Of a DNA stretch of 64,000 bases, positions 35,937-45,087 are shown piece by piece (positions within the stretch are counted from its first letter, which is position 1; every line of letters begins with the position of its first letter). A program made the position numbers and the translations under genes. The DNA is from Gordonia iterans (lineage in GTDB: Bacteria > Actinomycetota > Actinomycetes > Mycobacteriales > Mycobacteriaceae). The stretch spans positions 3,844,001 through 3,908,000 of the forward strand of contig NZ_CP027433.1 of the NCBI RefSeq assembly GCF_002993285.1, read 5' to 3'. The notes beneath the pieces are model-generated. The model made no database searches. It was not told the DNA's origin and was given only the letters and a program-made list of their open reading frames with translations.

Positions 35937-37058
35937 ATGTGCACACGTGTGATGTGGCCGGACGCCCACGGCGCGGTCATCGTCGGCCGGAACATGGACT
36001 TCCATCAGGATCTCCATACCAATCTCTGGAAGCTCCCCCGCGGGATCAAGCGCAACGACCGCGTCGAGGGCAAGCTCGAATGGACCGCCAAATACGGCAG
36101 CGTCGTCGCCGGCGTGTACGACATCCTGTCGGCCGACGGCGTCAACGAACAGGGCCTGGCCGGTCACGTGCTGTGGCTGGCCGAGTCCGAATACGGCACC
36201 CCGGACCCGCAGCGCCCGCAGCTCGCCATGTCCGTGTGGCTGCAGTACTACCTGGACAACTTCGCCACCGTCGGCGAAGCGATCGCCTGGACCAAGGAGA
36301 ACAATCCCCAGGTGATCCCGATGGCCGATCCGACAGGCGGCAGCCACCCCGCGATCCATCTCGCCCTCGACGACGCCAGCGGCGACTCGGCGATCCTCGA
36401 GTACATCGACGGCGAGCTGAACGTCTACCACGACCGCGACTACCTGGTCATGACCAATTCGCCGTCGTACGATCAGCAGCTCGAACTGGTCAAGAAGTAC
36501 GACGGCATCGGCGGCGATGCGCCACTGCCCGGCACCTGCGATGCGAAAGACCGCTTCGCCCGCGCCGACTTCTACGTCCGCCACCAGGTGCAGCCGAAGA
36601 ACAATCTGCAGGCGCTCGCCGCGATGCAGAGCATCATCCGGAACACCGCCCAGCCGTTCCGCACGCCGGAGCCGGGCAAGCCGGATGCCTCGCAGACGCT
36701 GTGGCAGGTGGTGATCGACCTGACGAACCTCCGCTACGTGTTCGAGTCGACGACTCGTCCCAACACCGTCTGGGTGGATCTGAAAGAACTGGATTTCAGT
36801 GAGGGTTCGGGCGAGTGGAAGCTCGACCTCATCAACGATCTCGAAGTCGAGCACGGCCTGTCCGGCAACGTCACGAAGAAGTTCGCCAAGCACCGCAAGT
36901 TCCACATCGTGTCCATCGAGCAGGCCAAGCTGATCGGCGAGGTCGTCGAGAAGGCGATGAAGACGGTCGGCGAGGTCAAGGAGCCGGCCGAGGGCTACGC
37001 GCACAAGATCCAAGACAGCGTCAACGCCAAACTCGCCGAGTTCGTCGACGCGGAGTGA
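35937..37058 (+). CDS. Choloylglycine hydrolase-family (Ntn) amidase
   Basis: The ATG at 35937 gives 373 aa. After Met removal, Cys2 becomes the N-terminal nucleophile; Arg18 and Asp21 (GRNMDF) match positions in bile-salt hydrolases and penicillin V acylases, and the oxyanion Asn is likely in YLVMTNSPSYD. The start is therefore fixed by chemistry. The family hydrolyses linear amides: bile salts, penicillin V or acyl-homoserine lactones. The C-terminal ~60 residues are helical and unusual. Real substrate unknown. Confidence 0.92.
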   Translation: MCTRVMWPDAHGAVIVGRNMDFHQDLHTNLWKLPRGIKRNDRVEGKLEWTAKYGSVVAGVYDILSADGVNEQGLAGHVLWLAESEYGTPDPQRPQLAMSVWLQYYLDNFATVGEAIAWTKENNPQVIPMADPTGGSHPAIHLALDDASGDSAILEYIDGELNVYHDRDYLVMTNSPSYDQQLELVKKYDGIGGDAPLPGTCDAKDRFARADFYVRHQVQPKNNLQALAAMQSIIRNTAQPFRTPEPGKPDASQTLWQVVIDLTNLRYVFESTTRPNTVWVDLKELDFSEGSGEWKLDLINDLEVEHGLSGNVTKKFAKHRKFHIVSIEQAKLIGEVVEKAMKTVGEVKEPAEGYAHKIQDSVNAKLAEFVDAE

Positions 37059-37076
37059 CCTGACGTACCAGAACGA

Positions 37077-37118
37077 CGCCGCGGCCCCGTCTCCTTGCGA
37101 GGAGGCGGGGCCGCGGCG
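37077..37118. terminator. Bidirectional terminator between amidase and lpd
   Basis: Arms of 18 nt (CGCCGCGGCCCCGTCTCC and GGAGGCGGGGCCGCGGCG) pair with one mismatch around a 6-nt loop between convergent genes. Confidence 0.85.
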
Positions 37119-37155
37119 GTTCTGACTCTGCTTCCGGCTTCTGCACCGCGGACAG

Positions 37156-38541
37156 TCAGAGGTTGATCATGTGTCCGATCGCGCCGTGGAAGGTCTCCTG
37201 GAGTGCCTCGCTCATCGTCGGGTGCGTGTGGACGTTGCGCGCGAGTTCCTTCGCCGTCAGGTCCCATTTCTGCGCGAGAGTCATCTCCGGAAGCATCTCC
37301 GAGACGTTGTCGCCCACCAGGTGACCGCCGAGCAACTCGTCGGTCTCGGCGTTGGTGACGAGCTTGGCGAAACCGGCGGTGGCCGCGAGCCCCTGTGCCT
37401 TGCCGTTGGCCGAGAACGGGAACTTGGTGACCTTGACGTCGTAGCCCTCGTCCTTGGCCTGCGTCTCCGTGAGACCGAACGAGGCGACCTGCGGCTGGCA
37501 GAAGGTCGCACGCGGCATCATGCGGTAGTCGCCCAGCGGCATGGTCTCGGCACCGGCCATCGTCTCGGCGGCCACCACGCCCTGTGCCTCGGCCACGTGC
37601 GCCAGCATCAACTTGCCGGTGACGTCGCCGATCGCGTAGACGCCGGGGACGTTGGTCCGCATGTGGTCGTCGATCGCGATGGCTCCCCGATCGGTGAGCG
37701 CCACGCCAGTCTTCTCCAGACCGTAGCCCTCGACACGCGGCGCGAAGCCGACGGACATCAGGACCTTGTCGACGGTCAACGAGTTCTCCGCGCCCTTCGG
37801 GTCCTTGTATGTGACGACCACCTGCGAGCCCTGATCGTCGACCGTCTGCACGGCGGTTCCGGTGAGGATCTTGACGCCAAGCTTCTTGTACTGCTTGGCG
37901 ATCTCCTTGGACACTTCTTCGTCTTCGTTGGGAAGGACACGGGGGAGGAATTCGATGATGGTGACGTCCACACCGTAGTTGGCCAGGACGTAACCGAACT
38001 CCATGCCGATCGCCCCGGCGCCGACGATCGCGATGGACTCGGGCAGGTCCCGGGTCAGGATCTGCTGTTCGTAGGTGACGACGTTGTCGCTGAGCTCGAC
38101 GCCCGGCAGCAGCCTCACGGTAGAGCCGGTGTCGATGATCAGGTTGTCCCAGGTGACCTTCCGATCGCCGACCGCGATCGTCGACGCGTCCTCGAACACG
38201 CCGTAACCGTCGATCTCGGTGATCTTGTTCTTCTTCATCAGGAAGTGGACTCCCTTGACGATCCCGTCCGAGACCTTGCGACTGCGGTCGAAGGCGGCGC
38301 CGAAGTCGAAGCTCACCTCACCGGAGATCCCGAAGGTCTTCGCCTCGTGCTGGAACACATGAGCCAGCTCAGCGTTGCGAAGGAGCGCCTTGGACGGGAT
38401 GCAGCCGACGTTCAGACAGACGCCTCCCCACCATTTCTCCTCGATGACGGCAGTTTTCATTCCGAGTTGGGCGGACCGGATCGCGGCCACGTACCCGCCT
38501 GGGCCGGCGCCCAGGACGACGGTGTCAAAGTGTTCAGTCAC
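37156..38541 (-). CDS. lpdA: Dihydrolipoamide dehydrogenase
   Basis: This 461-aa flavoprotein is the E3 subunit of 2-oxoacid dehydrogenase complexes and, in mycobacteria, of the peroxynitrite/peroxide-reducing lipoamide system. FAD motif [16 protein letters not shown], redox disulfide in [13 protein letters not shown] (~40-50), NAD motif [16 protein letters not shown] (~180) and the C-terminal [12 protein letters not shown] with the catalytic His. The GTG at 38541 gives the normal family N-terminus. The gene near ramB in M. tuberculosis is lpdC (Rv0462). Confidence 0.95.
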   Translation of the reverse strand: MTEHFDTVVLGAGPGGYVAAIRSAQLGMKTAVIEEKWWGGVCLNVGCIPSKALLRNAELAHVFQHEAKTFGISGEVSFDFGAAFDRSRKVSDGIVKGVHFLMKKNKITEIDGYGVFEDASTIAVGDRKVTWDNLIIDTGSTVRLLPGVELSDNVVTYEQQILTRDLPESIAIVGAGAIGMEFGYVLANYGVDVTIIEFLPRVLPNEDEEVSKEIAKQYKKLGVKILTGTAVQTVDDQGSQVVVTYKDPKGAENSLTVDKVLMSVGFAPRVEGYGLEKTGVALTDRGAIAIDDHMRTNVPGVYAIGDVTGKLMLAHVAEAQGVVAAETMAGAETMPLGDYRMMPRATFCQPQVASFGLTETQAKDEGYDVKVTKFPFSANGKAQGLAATAGFAKLVTNAETDELLGGHLVGDNVSEMLPEMTLAQKWDLTAKELARNVHTHPTMSEALQETFHGAIGHMINL

Positions 38542-38905
38542 GCCGTTCAGCCTACGTCGACCCGAGCGTATGCGCAGGCACCCGGACGACGACGATCGTG
38601 GCGTCCACCACGCGCCGGACCATCCCGGTGTTTCGGCCGAGAAACCCGCTCGAGGTCCACTGTGCCCTTTGTTAGCGGTGTTCACCGGCCGCGGATCCGG
38701 GTTTGCCTGCATCGTGTCGAACTCGTCGGGCCTTCCCCGCGGACAGGTCCGTAGCCTCCTATCGCGGACGCGCATCCCGTCAGGGAGCCTGCCCCGCGAT
38801 CTGAGCGCCGAGCAGTGGGCCGCTCTGTGGGGGGCATCGTCGGGTGACGTCACCCCGGACAGCCGAAAGTTTGAACCCGAGAATAGAACGTGTTCCAATT
38901 GTGGA
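38542..38905. promoter_or_regulatory. lpd/flavin oxidoreductase divergent region
   Basis: These 364 bp have no supported ORF on the basis of codon use. A perfect palindrome GGGTGACGTCACCC is at 38842-38855, and a KstR-like palindrome lies immediately before the flavin oxidoreductase start. The lpd promoter would be at the left end. Confidence 0.5.
38884..38897 (+). promoter_or_regulatory. KstR-like operator
   Basis: TAGAACGTGTTCCA fits the mycobacterial KstR consensus TNNAACNNGTTNNA at every fixed position and ends 8 bp before the start codon of the oxidoreductase. KstR represses sterol catabolism genes until cholesterol-derived CoA thioesters are present. Confidence 0.7.
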
Positions 38906-40129
38906 ATGGTCCTCGACCTGTTCGCCCCCGCACGACTCGGTCCGCTGACACTGCGGAACCGGCTGATCAAGTGCGCCACCTTCGAGGGCATGACCCCCGA
39001 TGCGCTGGTCAGCGACGATCTGATCGAGTTCCACCGCGAATACGCCGCGGGCGGAGTCGCGATCAGCACCGTGGCCTACTGTGCGGTCTCCGGTGAGGGC
39101 CGCACCGACCGGCACCAGATCTGGATGCGCGACGAGGCCGTACCCGGTCTGCGCCGGCTGACCGATGCGATCCATGCCGAGGGAGCACTGGCAGCGGCTC
39201 AGTTGGGGCATGCGGGTGCGGTGTCGAACTCGAAATCCAACCGCGCCCGAGCGCTCGGCCCCGGAGCGATTCCGGCGCCGATGGGAATGTCACTGACGCG
39301 CAGGCTGTCTGTGGACGAGATGCCCGCACTGCGTGCGAAGTTCGCCACCGCGGCCAAACTCGCCGTCGACTCCGGATTCGACGCCCTCGAGGTCCACTGC
39401 GGTCACAACTATCTGATCAGCTCGTTCCTCTCCCCTCTGCTCAACCATCGCCGCGACGGTTACGGAGGACCGCTGGTGAACCGCGCGCGCCTCGCGCGCG
39501 AGGTCCTCGAGACGGTCCGGGAAGCCGTCGGCCCCGATGTCGCAGTGTGGGCCAAACTCAACATGTACGACGGTGTCGGGGCTCCGGGGCCCGGACGGGG
39601 ACCGAAGCCGTGGCGCGGGTTCAACGTCGACGAGGCCTGTGAGACGGCGCGGCTCTTCGAAGCCGACGGCTACATCGACGCGATCGAACCCACCGCGGGC
39701 AGTTCGCTGCTCAATCCGATGTACCTGTTCCACGGGCGGCCGCCGCGTGCGTCGTTCGCCGCCGCATTCACCGGCGCCATGCGGGCCGGCCTCAAGACCG
39801 CGGGACCGGTCTTTTTGAAGTACTACCCGTACCACGACGCCTATCTGCTGCCGTTGGCCCGGGAACTCCGCGCCGCGACCTCACTGCCGATCATCCTGCT
39901 GGGCGGCATCACCGACCGGGCGAGCATGGACCTGGCGATGGCCGAGGGGTTCGACTTCGTCGCGATGGGTCGCGCGCTGCTGCGCGAGCCCGACCTGCCC
40001 CGGCGGATTGCCGCCGACCCCGACACCGTCTCGCGCTGCACGCACTGCAACGAGTGCATGCCCACCATCTACAGTCGCACCCGCTGCCCGATCCGCACCG
40101 GCGAACTCCCCGACCCCGTCGGCCGGTGA
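38906..40129 (+). CDS. NADH:flavin oxidoreductase (OYE family)
   Basis: This 407-aa TIM-barrel flavoprotein has [20 protein letters not shown] at the N-terminus, AQLGHAG (FMN/substrate), [16 protein letters not shown] with the active-site His/Asn-equivalent, [20 protein letters not shown], and a C-terminal [10 protein letters not shown] followed by RTRCP. The Cys cluster resembles the 4Fe-4S site of larger 2,4-dienoyl-CoA reductase-type members, though the NAD domain is missing. The KstR-like site suggests a role in sterol or side-chain degradation. Confidence 0.88.
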   Translation: MVLDLFAPARLGPLTLRNRLIKCATFEGMTPDALVSDDLIEFHREYAAGGVAISTVAYCAVSGEGRTDRHQIWMRDEAVPGLRRLTDAIHAEGALAAAQLGHAGAVSNSKSNRARALGPGAIPAPMGMSLTRRLSVDEMPALRAKFATAAKLAVDSGFDALEVHCGHNYLISSFLSPLLNHRRDGYGGPLVNRARLAREVLETVREAVGPDVAVWAKLNMYDGVGAPGPGRGPKPWRGFNVDEACETARLFEADGYIDAIEPTAGSSLLNPMYLFHGRPPRASFAAAFTGAMRAGLKTAGPVFLKYYPYHDAYLLPLARELRAATSLPIILLGGITDRASMDLAMAEGFDFVAMGRALLREPDLPRRIAADPDTVSRCTHCNECMPTIYSRTRCPIRTGELPDPVGR

Positions 40130-40230
40130 TCTCGATACGCCGGCGCTCACTGCGTTCGCGCCGGCTACTCGATCACCAAGAGACCCTCGACGATTGAGCG
40201 AGCGCAGCGAGTCGAAATCCCCCTCCCCCA
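40126..40230. repeat. Hairpin and dispersed repeat after the oxidoreductase
   Basis: GTGATC (40126), GCCGGCGC (40139-40146), GCGCCGGC (40158-40165) and GATCAC (40171-40176) form a nested hairpin starting at the stop codon, a likely terminator. It is followed by a dispersed repeat copy (GATTGAGCGAGCGCAGCGAG). Confidence 0.75.
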
Positions 40231-40285
40231 CGACCGACCGATCACTCGACTCTCTCCTTACCGGCCAACCACTACCCTGGGCCGG

Positions 40286-42412
40286 GTGGACACCGAAGAC
40301 CCGTACCTCTGGCTGGAAGACGTCACCGGCGACGACGCACTCGACTGGGTGCGCGCCCACAACGAGCCGACCGTCGACGACCTGACCTCGTCGCCGCGCT
40401 TCGCCGAGCTTCGTGACGGCGCCCTCGAGGTACTCGACACCGACGAGAAGATCCCCTACGTGCGGCGGCGTGGCGAGTACCTCTACAACTTCTGGCGCGA
40501 TGCCGAGCACCCGAAGGGCCTCTGGCGCCGAACCACCCTCGATTCATACCGGACGGCGTCGCCCGACTGGGACGTGCTGATCGACGTCGACGAGCTGGCC
40601 CGCGCCGAGGGCGAGAACTGGGTCTGGGCCCGCGTCTCTCTCCTCTACCCTGACTACGACCGCGCGCTGGTGGCCCTCTCCCGCGGTGGCGCGGACGCCA
40701 CCGTCGTCCGCGAGTTCGATGTGGCACAACGTGATTGGGTCTCCGAATCGGACGGCGGATTCACCCTTCCAGAGGCTAAGAGTTCGATCGGCTGGATCGA
40801 CCGAGACACCGTCTACGTCGGCACAGACTTCGCCGAGACTCCCGACGGACTACCCGCGATGACCACTTCCGGATACCCGCGCACTGCCCGGCGTTGGGTC
40901 CGCGGCACCCCACTCGACGACGCGCCGACGGTCTTCGCCGGAGAGGTGACCGACGTGGCAGCCGGGGCGTCGTACAGTCACACGCCCGGCTATGAGCGGC
41001 ACTTCGTGTCGCGGTCCACCGACTTCTACAATTCGCTCAGCTACGAATTGGTCGACGGCGAACCCGTGCTCATCGACATCCCCACCGACGCACACTTCTC
41101 CGTCCGCGAGGATCATCTGCTCGTCATGCCGCGTCGAGACTGGGCCGTCGACGGGGTGACGCACGCGCCGGGTTCGCTGCTGGTGTTCGACTACCCGTCG
41201 TACCTCTCCGGAGATCGCACCCACCGCGTCCTGTTCTCCCCGGACCGGCACACCAGCCTGGAGTCGTACGCGTTCACCCGCTCGCGCCTGGTGCTGGTGA
41301 CCCTGCACGACGTCGCGACTCGCCTCGAGTTCCTCACGGTCGGAGACTGGGAGTCCGCCCCGATCGACGGCCTGCCCGGGCTGGCGACCATCGACGTGCT
41401 CGACACCGACCCCGACGAGAGCGACGAGATCTGGCTTTCCGCAAGCTCTTTCACACACGCGCCGAGTCTCCTGCACGGCGATGCCACCACCGGTGTGAGC
41501 GTGATCAAGCAGGCCCCGGAGTTCTTCGACGCCTCGGACGTCATCACTGAACAGTTCTTCGCCACGTCCGCAGACGGCACGCAGATCCCGTACTTCGTGG
41601 TGCGGTCTCGACTCCGCTCGACCAGCGAAGATTCCTGCTCGACCAGCGAAGATTCCCGCTCGACCTCGACCAGCGAAGACCCGGGGTCGACCGAAGCCGG
41701 GACCAGTCCCCGCCCCACGCTCCTCTACGGCTACGGCGGCTTCGAGAACTCCCTCACGCCGGGCTACTCCGGTATCGCCGGGCGCAGCTGGATCGAGCGC
41801 GGCGGCACCTATGTGGTCGCGAACATCCGCGGCGGCGGGGAGTATGGACCCACCTGGCACACGCAGGCCCGCAAAGCCGGTCGGCACCTGGTGTACGAAG
41901 ACTTCGCAGCGGTGGCGCGCGACCTCGTCGAACGCGGGTTCACGACCGCAGAACAGCTTGCGGCGCAAGGCGGTTCCAACGGTGGCCTGCTCATGGGCGT
42001 GATGCTCACCGGCTATCCGGAGCTGTTCGCCGCACTGGTGTGCCAGGTCCCGTTGATCGACATGAGGCGCTACCACCTGCTGCTGGCCGGAGCGTCGTGG
42101 ATGGCCGAGTACGGTGACCCGGACGACCCCGAGGAATGGGCGTTCATCCGCGAATACTCGCCGTACCAGCGGTTACGCCGGGATGCCGACTATCCGGCGC
42201 TGCTGGTCACCACGTCCACCCGCGACGACCGCGTCCACCCCGGGCACGCGCGCAAGCTGGTCGCCAGGTTGGAGGAGTTCGGGCACCCGGTGAGCTACTA
42301 CGAGAACATCGAGGGCGGTCACGGCGGCGCAGCCGACAACGCGCAGGCCGCGTTCAAATCGGCGCTGGCATACGAGTTCCTTTGGCGCACAGTCGGATCT
42401 GCCAAGGATTGA
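40286..42412 (+). CDS. Prolyl oligopeptidase-family serine peptidase (S9)
   Basis: This 708-aa protein has an N-terminal beta-propeller domain (DPYLWLEDVTGDDALDWVRA at the start) and a C-terminal hydrolase domain with GGTYVVANIRGGGEYGPTWH, nucleophile GGSNGGLLMG, the Asp in STRDDRVHPGHA and His in EGGHGGAADN. At ~440-472 it carries an insertion rich in Ser/Thr/Asp/Glu (SEDSCSTSEDSRSTSTSED) encoded by the dispersed repeat, located between the two domains. GTG start. A similar peptidase is Rv0457c in M. tuberculosis. Confidence 0.92.
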   Translation: MDTEDPYLWLEDVTGDDALDWVRAHNEPTVDDLTSSPRFAELRDGALEVLDTDEKIPYVRRRGEYLYNFWRDAEHPKGLWRRTTLDSYRTASPDWDVLIDVDELARAEGENWVWARVSLLYPDYDRALVALSRGGADATVVREFDVAQRDWVSESDGGFTLPEAKSSIGWIDRDTVYVGTDFAETPDGLPAMTTSGYPRTARRWVRGTPLDDAPTVFAGEVTDVAAGASYSHTPGYERHFVSRSTDFYNSLSYELVDGEPVLIDIPTDAHFSVREDHLLVMPRRDWAVDGVTHAPGSLLVFDYPSYLSGDRTHRVLFSPDRHTSLESYAFTRSRLVLVTLHDVATRLEFLTVGDWESAPIDGLPGLATIDVLDTDPDESDEIWLSASSFTHAPSLLHGDATTGVSVIKQAPEFFDASDVITEQFFATSADGTQIPYFVVRSRLRSTSEDSCSTSEDSRSTSTSEDPGSTEAGTSPRPTLLYGYGGFENSLTPGYSGIAGRSWIERGGTYVVANIRGGGEYGPTWHTQARKAGRHLVYEDFAAVARDLVERGFTTAEQLAAQGGSNGGLLMGVMLTGYPELFAALVCQVPLIDMRRYHLLLAGASWMAEYGDPDDPEEWAFIREYSPYQRLRRDADYPALLVTTSTRDDRVHPGHARKLVARLEEFGHPVSYYENIEGGHGGAADNAQAAFKSALAYEFLWRTVGSAKD
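41605..41700. repeat. Dispersed repeat inserted in-frame in the S9 peptidase gene
   Basis: Three or more tandem partial copies of CTCGACCAGCGAAGATTC and one CTCGACTCCGCTCGACCAGC are present. Read on the opposite strand the core gives SLVERSRD, the same peptide as in the DUF2993 gene. Confidence 0.85.
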
Positions 42413-42416
42413 GCAG

Positions 42417-43046
42417 GTGGAGTCGCCGAACCCGATGCCCGCGGCGCTGGACCGGCTCCGCGAGGTGAATTCGTACTTCGCCGTGCGGTACGGCCCGGAT
42501 CAGGCCGGAGCGGGGCGGCCTGCGGCGGATCTGCTCGACCCGGCGATGGCCGGCGACCTGTTCGACCACGCGGAGGAGATCCTCGGCACCCGCGAACGAC
42601 GAGTCGCCGTCTCCTGGGTGTTCTTCGAGTACATCGCGCGCATCTGGGCCGTCGCGCTCGGCACTGCGATGCTCACCGGGCGCAGCGTCGCACTGGACCC
42701 GAACCGGCTGCGCATCAGCCGGGACGGCAACTGCACGGTGCTGCATCTCGCCGATCCGATACCGGGCGGCAGTCCGGTCGACGAGGTGGCGCGCGGTCAT
42801 GCGGAGCCGCTCATCGCCGCCTGGCGGGGCCATGTGGCGGCCGGACTGTTGTGGGGCAACGCCGCGTCGTCGGTGATCAGCGCGGGCGGCCAGCTGGGGT
42901 CGGCCGCCGACGCGGTGGTGGCGCAGTCATTGGCGTACCCGAACCTCGCGGCCGCACTCGGTCCGGAGAATCGTCGCCGTAGCTGCTGCCTCTACTACCG
43001 GACCTCGATCGGCGGCTATTGCGGCGACTGCTCGTTGACCGGGTAG
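42417..43046 (+). CDS. FhuF-like (2Fe-2S) siderophore-iron reductase
   Basis: This 209-aa protein ends with RSCCLYYRTSIGGYCGDCSL, the CC-x10-C-x2-C cluster ligand pattern of FhuF ferric-siderophore reductases. The remainder is helical, and WVFFEYIARIWAVALGTAML is near 65. The GTG at 42417 lies 4 bp after the peptidase stop. Such proteins reduce ferric siderophores in the cytoplasm; the specific siderophore is unknown. Confidence 0.85.
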   Translation: MESPNPMPAALDRLREVNSYFAVRYGPDQAGAGRPAADLLDPAMAGDLFDHAEEILGTRERRVAVSWVFFEYIARIWAVALGTAMLTGRSVALDPNRLRISRDGNCTVLHLADPIPGGSPVDEVARGHAEPLIAAWRGHVAAGLLWGNAASSVISAGGQLGSAADAVVAQSLAYPNLAAALGPENRRRSCCLYYRTSIGGYCGDCSLTG

Positions 43047-43436
43047 CGCTCAGCGCCGACACCGACCTTTCGACAAGCTCAAGGAGCCACCAAATCTCGC
43101 TCGTTGAGCCGCCGAGGAACGAGGCGAGTCGAAACGACCCGCCGACAAGCTCAAGGGACTGCGCACCGCAGACCTTTCGACAAGCTCAAGGAGCTACCCG
43201 CCACACGTTGAGCCGCCGAGGAACGAGGCGAGTCGAAACGACCCCCCGACAAGCTCAAGGGACTGCGCACCGCAGACCTTTCGACAAGCTCAAGGAGCTA
43301 CCCGCCACACGTTGAGCCGCCGAGGAACGAGGCGAGTCGAAACGACCCCCCGACAAGCTCAAGGGACTGTGAGGTTGACCCCGTTGAGTGGACATCCTGA
43401 TCGCCGGTTTCGTGCCGGCGCGAGAGGATGGACCTC

Positions 43437-43751
43437 ATGGGTTCTCGACAACGTAAGACCTACAGCCCGAAGTACAAGACCGATGCTGCGCGTCTGGTGA
43501 TCGATACCGGGCGCACGATTGCTGAGGTGGCCCGCGAGATCGGTGTGGGCGAGCAGCTCCTGGGCAAGTGGGTGGCCAAGGAACGCGCGGAGATGGCTGA
43601 CCCGCCACCAGCGATCGACGCTGATGAACGTGCCGAGCTTGAGCGGCTGCGCCGCGAGGTCGCCGAGTTGCGGCTGGATCGGGAGTTCTTGAAAAAAGCA
43701 GCGGCCTTCTTCGCGGCCGAGCAGTCGAACCCGTCGAGGCGTTCGCACTGA
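43437..43751 (+). CDS. IS3-family transposase OrfA
   Basis: This 104-aa protein has an N-terminal HTH (YSPKYKTDAARLVIDTGRTI, then AEVAREIGVGEQLLGKWV) and a C-terminal leucine zipper (ELERLRREVAELRLDREFLK). GAGAGG at 43422-43427 is correctly placed for the ATG at 43437 rather than the ATG at 43428. A six-A run at 43692-43697 is the probable -1 frameshift site into OrfB. Confidence 0.93.
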   Translation: MGSRQRKTYSPKYKTDAARLVIDTGRTIAEVAREIGVGEQLLGKWVAKERAEMADPPPAIDADERAELERLRREVAELRLDREFLKKAAAFFAAEQSNPSRRSH

Positions 43752-44641
43752 TCGAGGCGGAGAAGGCCGAGTACAGCGTCAGCCGGTGCGTTCGGCTCCT
43801 GGGCGTCTCACGCTCGGGCTACTACGCCTGGCGTGCCCGCCGAGACAGCGACCCGAGTCCACGCCGGCAACGACAGGCCGAGTTGACGGCCAAGATCGCC
43901 GCCGCCCACCAAGCCTCCGGAGGGGTGTACGGGGCGCCGCGGATCGTGGATGATCTACGAGACGATGGCGAGGTCGTCTCCCGTAAGACGGTGGCAAAAC
44001 TCATGCGCAACAACGGAATTAAAGGAATCAGTCCACGCTCGTGGAAGCCGGCGACCACCATCGCCGACCAGAGTCCGCACTCGATCCCCGACCTGGTGAA
44101 CCGTGACTTCGACCAGGGCGCACTGAACGTGGTGTGGACCTCGGACATCACGTATCTGCGCACCGGACAGGGATGGCTGTACCTGTGTGCGGTCCGCGAC
44201 GGCTGCTCACGGCGAGTCATCGGATACGCATTCTCTGATTCGCTGCACACCGACCTGGTCGAGACCGCGTTACGCAACGCCCACACCTTCCGCGATCGGG
44301 CTACCGGCGCGACTGCCGGAGTGATCTTCCATGCCGACCGCGGCTGCCAGTACACCTCCGCACAACTCGCTGCGGTCGCCGGCGAACTCGGTGTCCGCCA
44401 GTCGGTCGGGCGTACCGGGGTGTGCTGGGACAACGCCCAGCAAGAGAGCTTCTGGTCGACTCTGAAATCGGAATTCTACGACCGGCGCGAGTTCGCCACC
44501 CGCACCAGCGCAGTGACCGCCGTGTCCCGGTGGATCGACCAATTCTATAATCAACGAAGACGACACAGCGCGCTGGGCAATATCGCTCCCGCAGTCTTCG
44601 AAGACATCACGATTCGCGAAGCGACCAGCCAGGCCGCTTAA
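43697..44641 (+). CDS. IS3-family transposase OrfB (DDE integrase)
   Basis: OrfB lies in the -1 frame and is open from the frameshift site. Its HTH_21 part has YSVSRCVRLLGVSRSGYYAW, and the rve core has the DDE triad: VVWTSDITYLR, IFHADRGCQYTSAQ and CWDNAQQESFWSTLKSEF. The active protein is probably the OrfAB fusion. No independent start codon with a good ribosome site is evident, hence the coordinate given begins at the slip. Confidence 0.92.
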   Translation, partial: SSGLLRGRAVEPVEAFALIEAEKAEYSVSRCVRLLGVSRSGYYAWRARRDSDPSPRRQRQAELTAKIAAAHQASGGVYGAPRIVDDLRDDGEVVSRKTVAKLMRNNGIKGISPRSWKPATTIADQSPHSIPDLVNRDFDQGALNVVWTSDITYLRTGQGWLYLCAVRDGCSRRVIGYAFSDSLHTDLVETALRNAHTFRDRATGATAGVIFHADRGCQYTSAQLAAVAGELGVRQSVGRTGVCWDNAQQESFWSTLKSEFYDRREFATRTSAVTAVSRWIDQFYNQRRRHSALGNIAPAVFEDITIREATSQAA

Positions 44642-45087
44642 CCGATGTCCACGAAACGGGGTCAACCCCAACTGCGCACCGCAGACCTTTCGACAAGCTC
44701 AAGGAGCTACCCGCCGCACGTTGAGCCGCCGAGGAACGAGGCGAGTCGAAACGACCCCCCGACAAGCTCAAGGGACTGCGCACCGCAGACCTTTCGACAA
44801 GCTCAAGGAGCTACCCGTCGCACGTTGAGCCGCCGAGGAACGAGGCGAGTCGAAACGACCCTTCGACAAGCTCAAGGGACTGCGCACCGCAGACCTTTCG
44901 ACAAGCTCAAGGAGCTGCCCGCCGCTCGTTGAGCCGCCGAGGAACGAGGCGAGTCGAAACGACCCTTCGACAAGCTCAAGGGACTGCGCACCGCAGACCT
45001 TTCGACAAGCTCAAGGAGCTGCCCGCCACAGACCTTTCGACAGGCTCAAGGAGCCACCGGACGAGCTCAAGGGGCTGGGCGCCGCGG

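Larger units (their letters stand above)
43370..44670 (+). mobile_element. IS3-family insertion sequence
   Basis: This 1301-bp element has 27-bp inverted ends: left TGAGGTTGACCCCGTTGAGT and right complement TGGGGTTGACCCCGTTTCGT, each continuing GGACATC, with three mismatches. The target duplication is ACTG (43366-43369 and 44671-44674), within a known repeat so the empty site can be reconstructed. It holds orfA and orfB in the -1 relation. All parts look intact, so it may be active. Confidence 0.95.
43064..45075. repeat. 104-bp tandem repeat array interrupted by an insertion sequence
   Basis: Units start at 43064, 43171, 43275, 44684, 44788, 44892 and 44996 (partial). Each has GACCTTTCGACAAGCTCAAG, a GTTGAGCCGCCGAGGAACGA block and GACAAGCTCAAGGGACTGCG. 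The third unit is split by the IS element. The units are almost identical, implying recent amplification or gene conversion. Confidence 0.93.

Noticed and set aside
43064..45075. CRISPR array or integron cassettes
   Set aside because: 104-bp units are contiguous without spacers; no cas or integrase genes other than the IS3 transposase.
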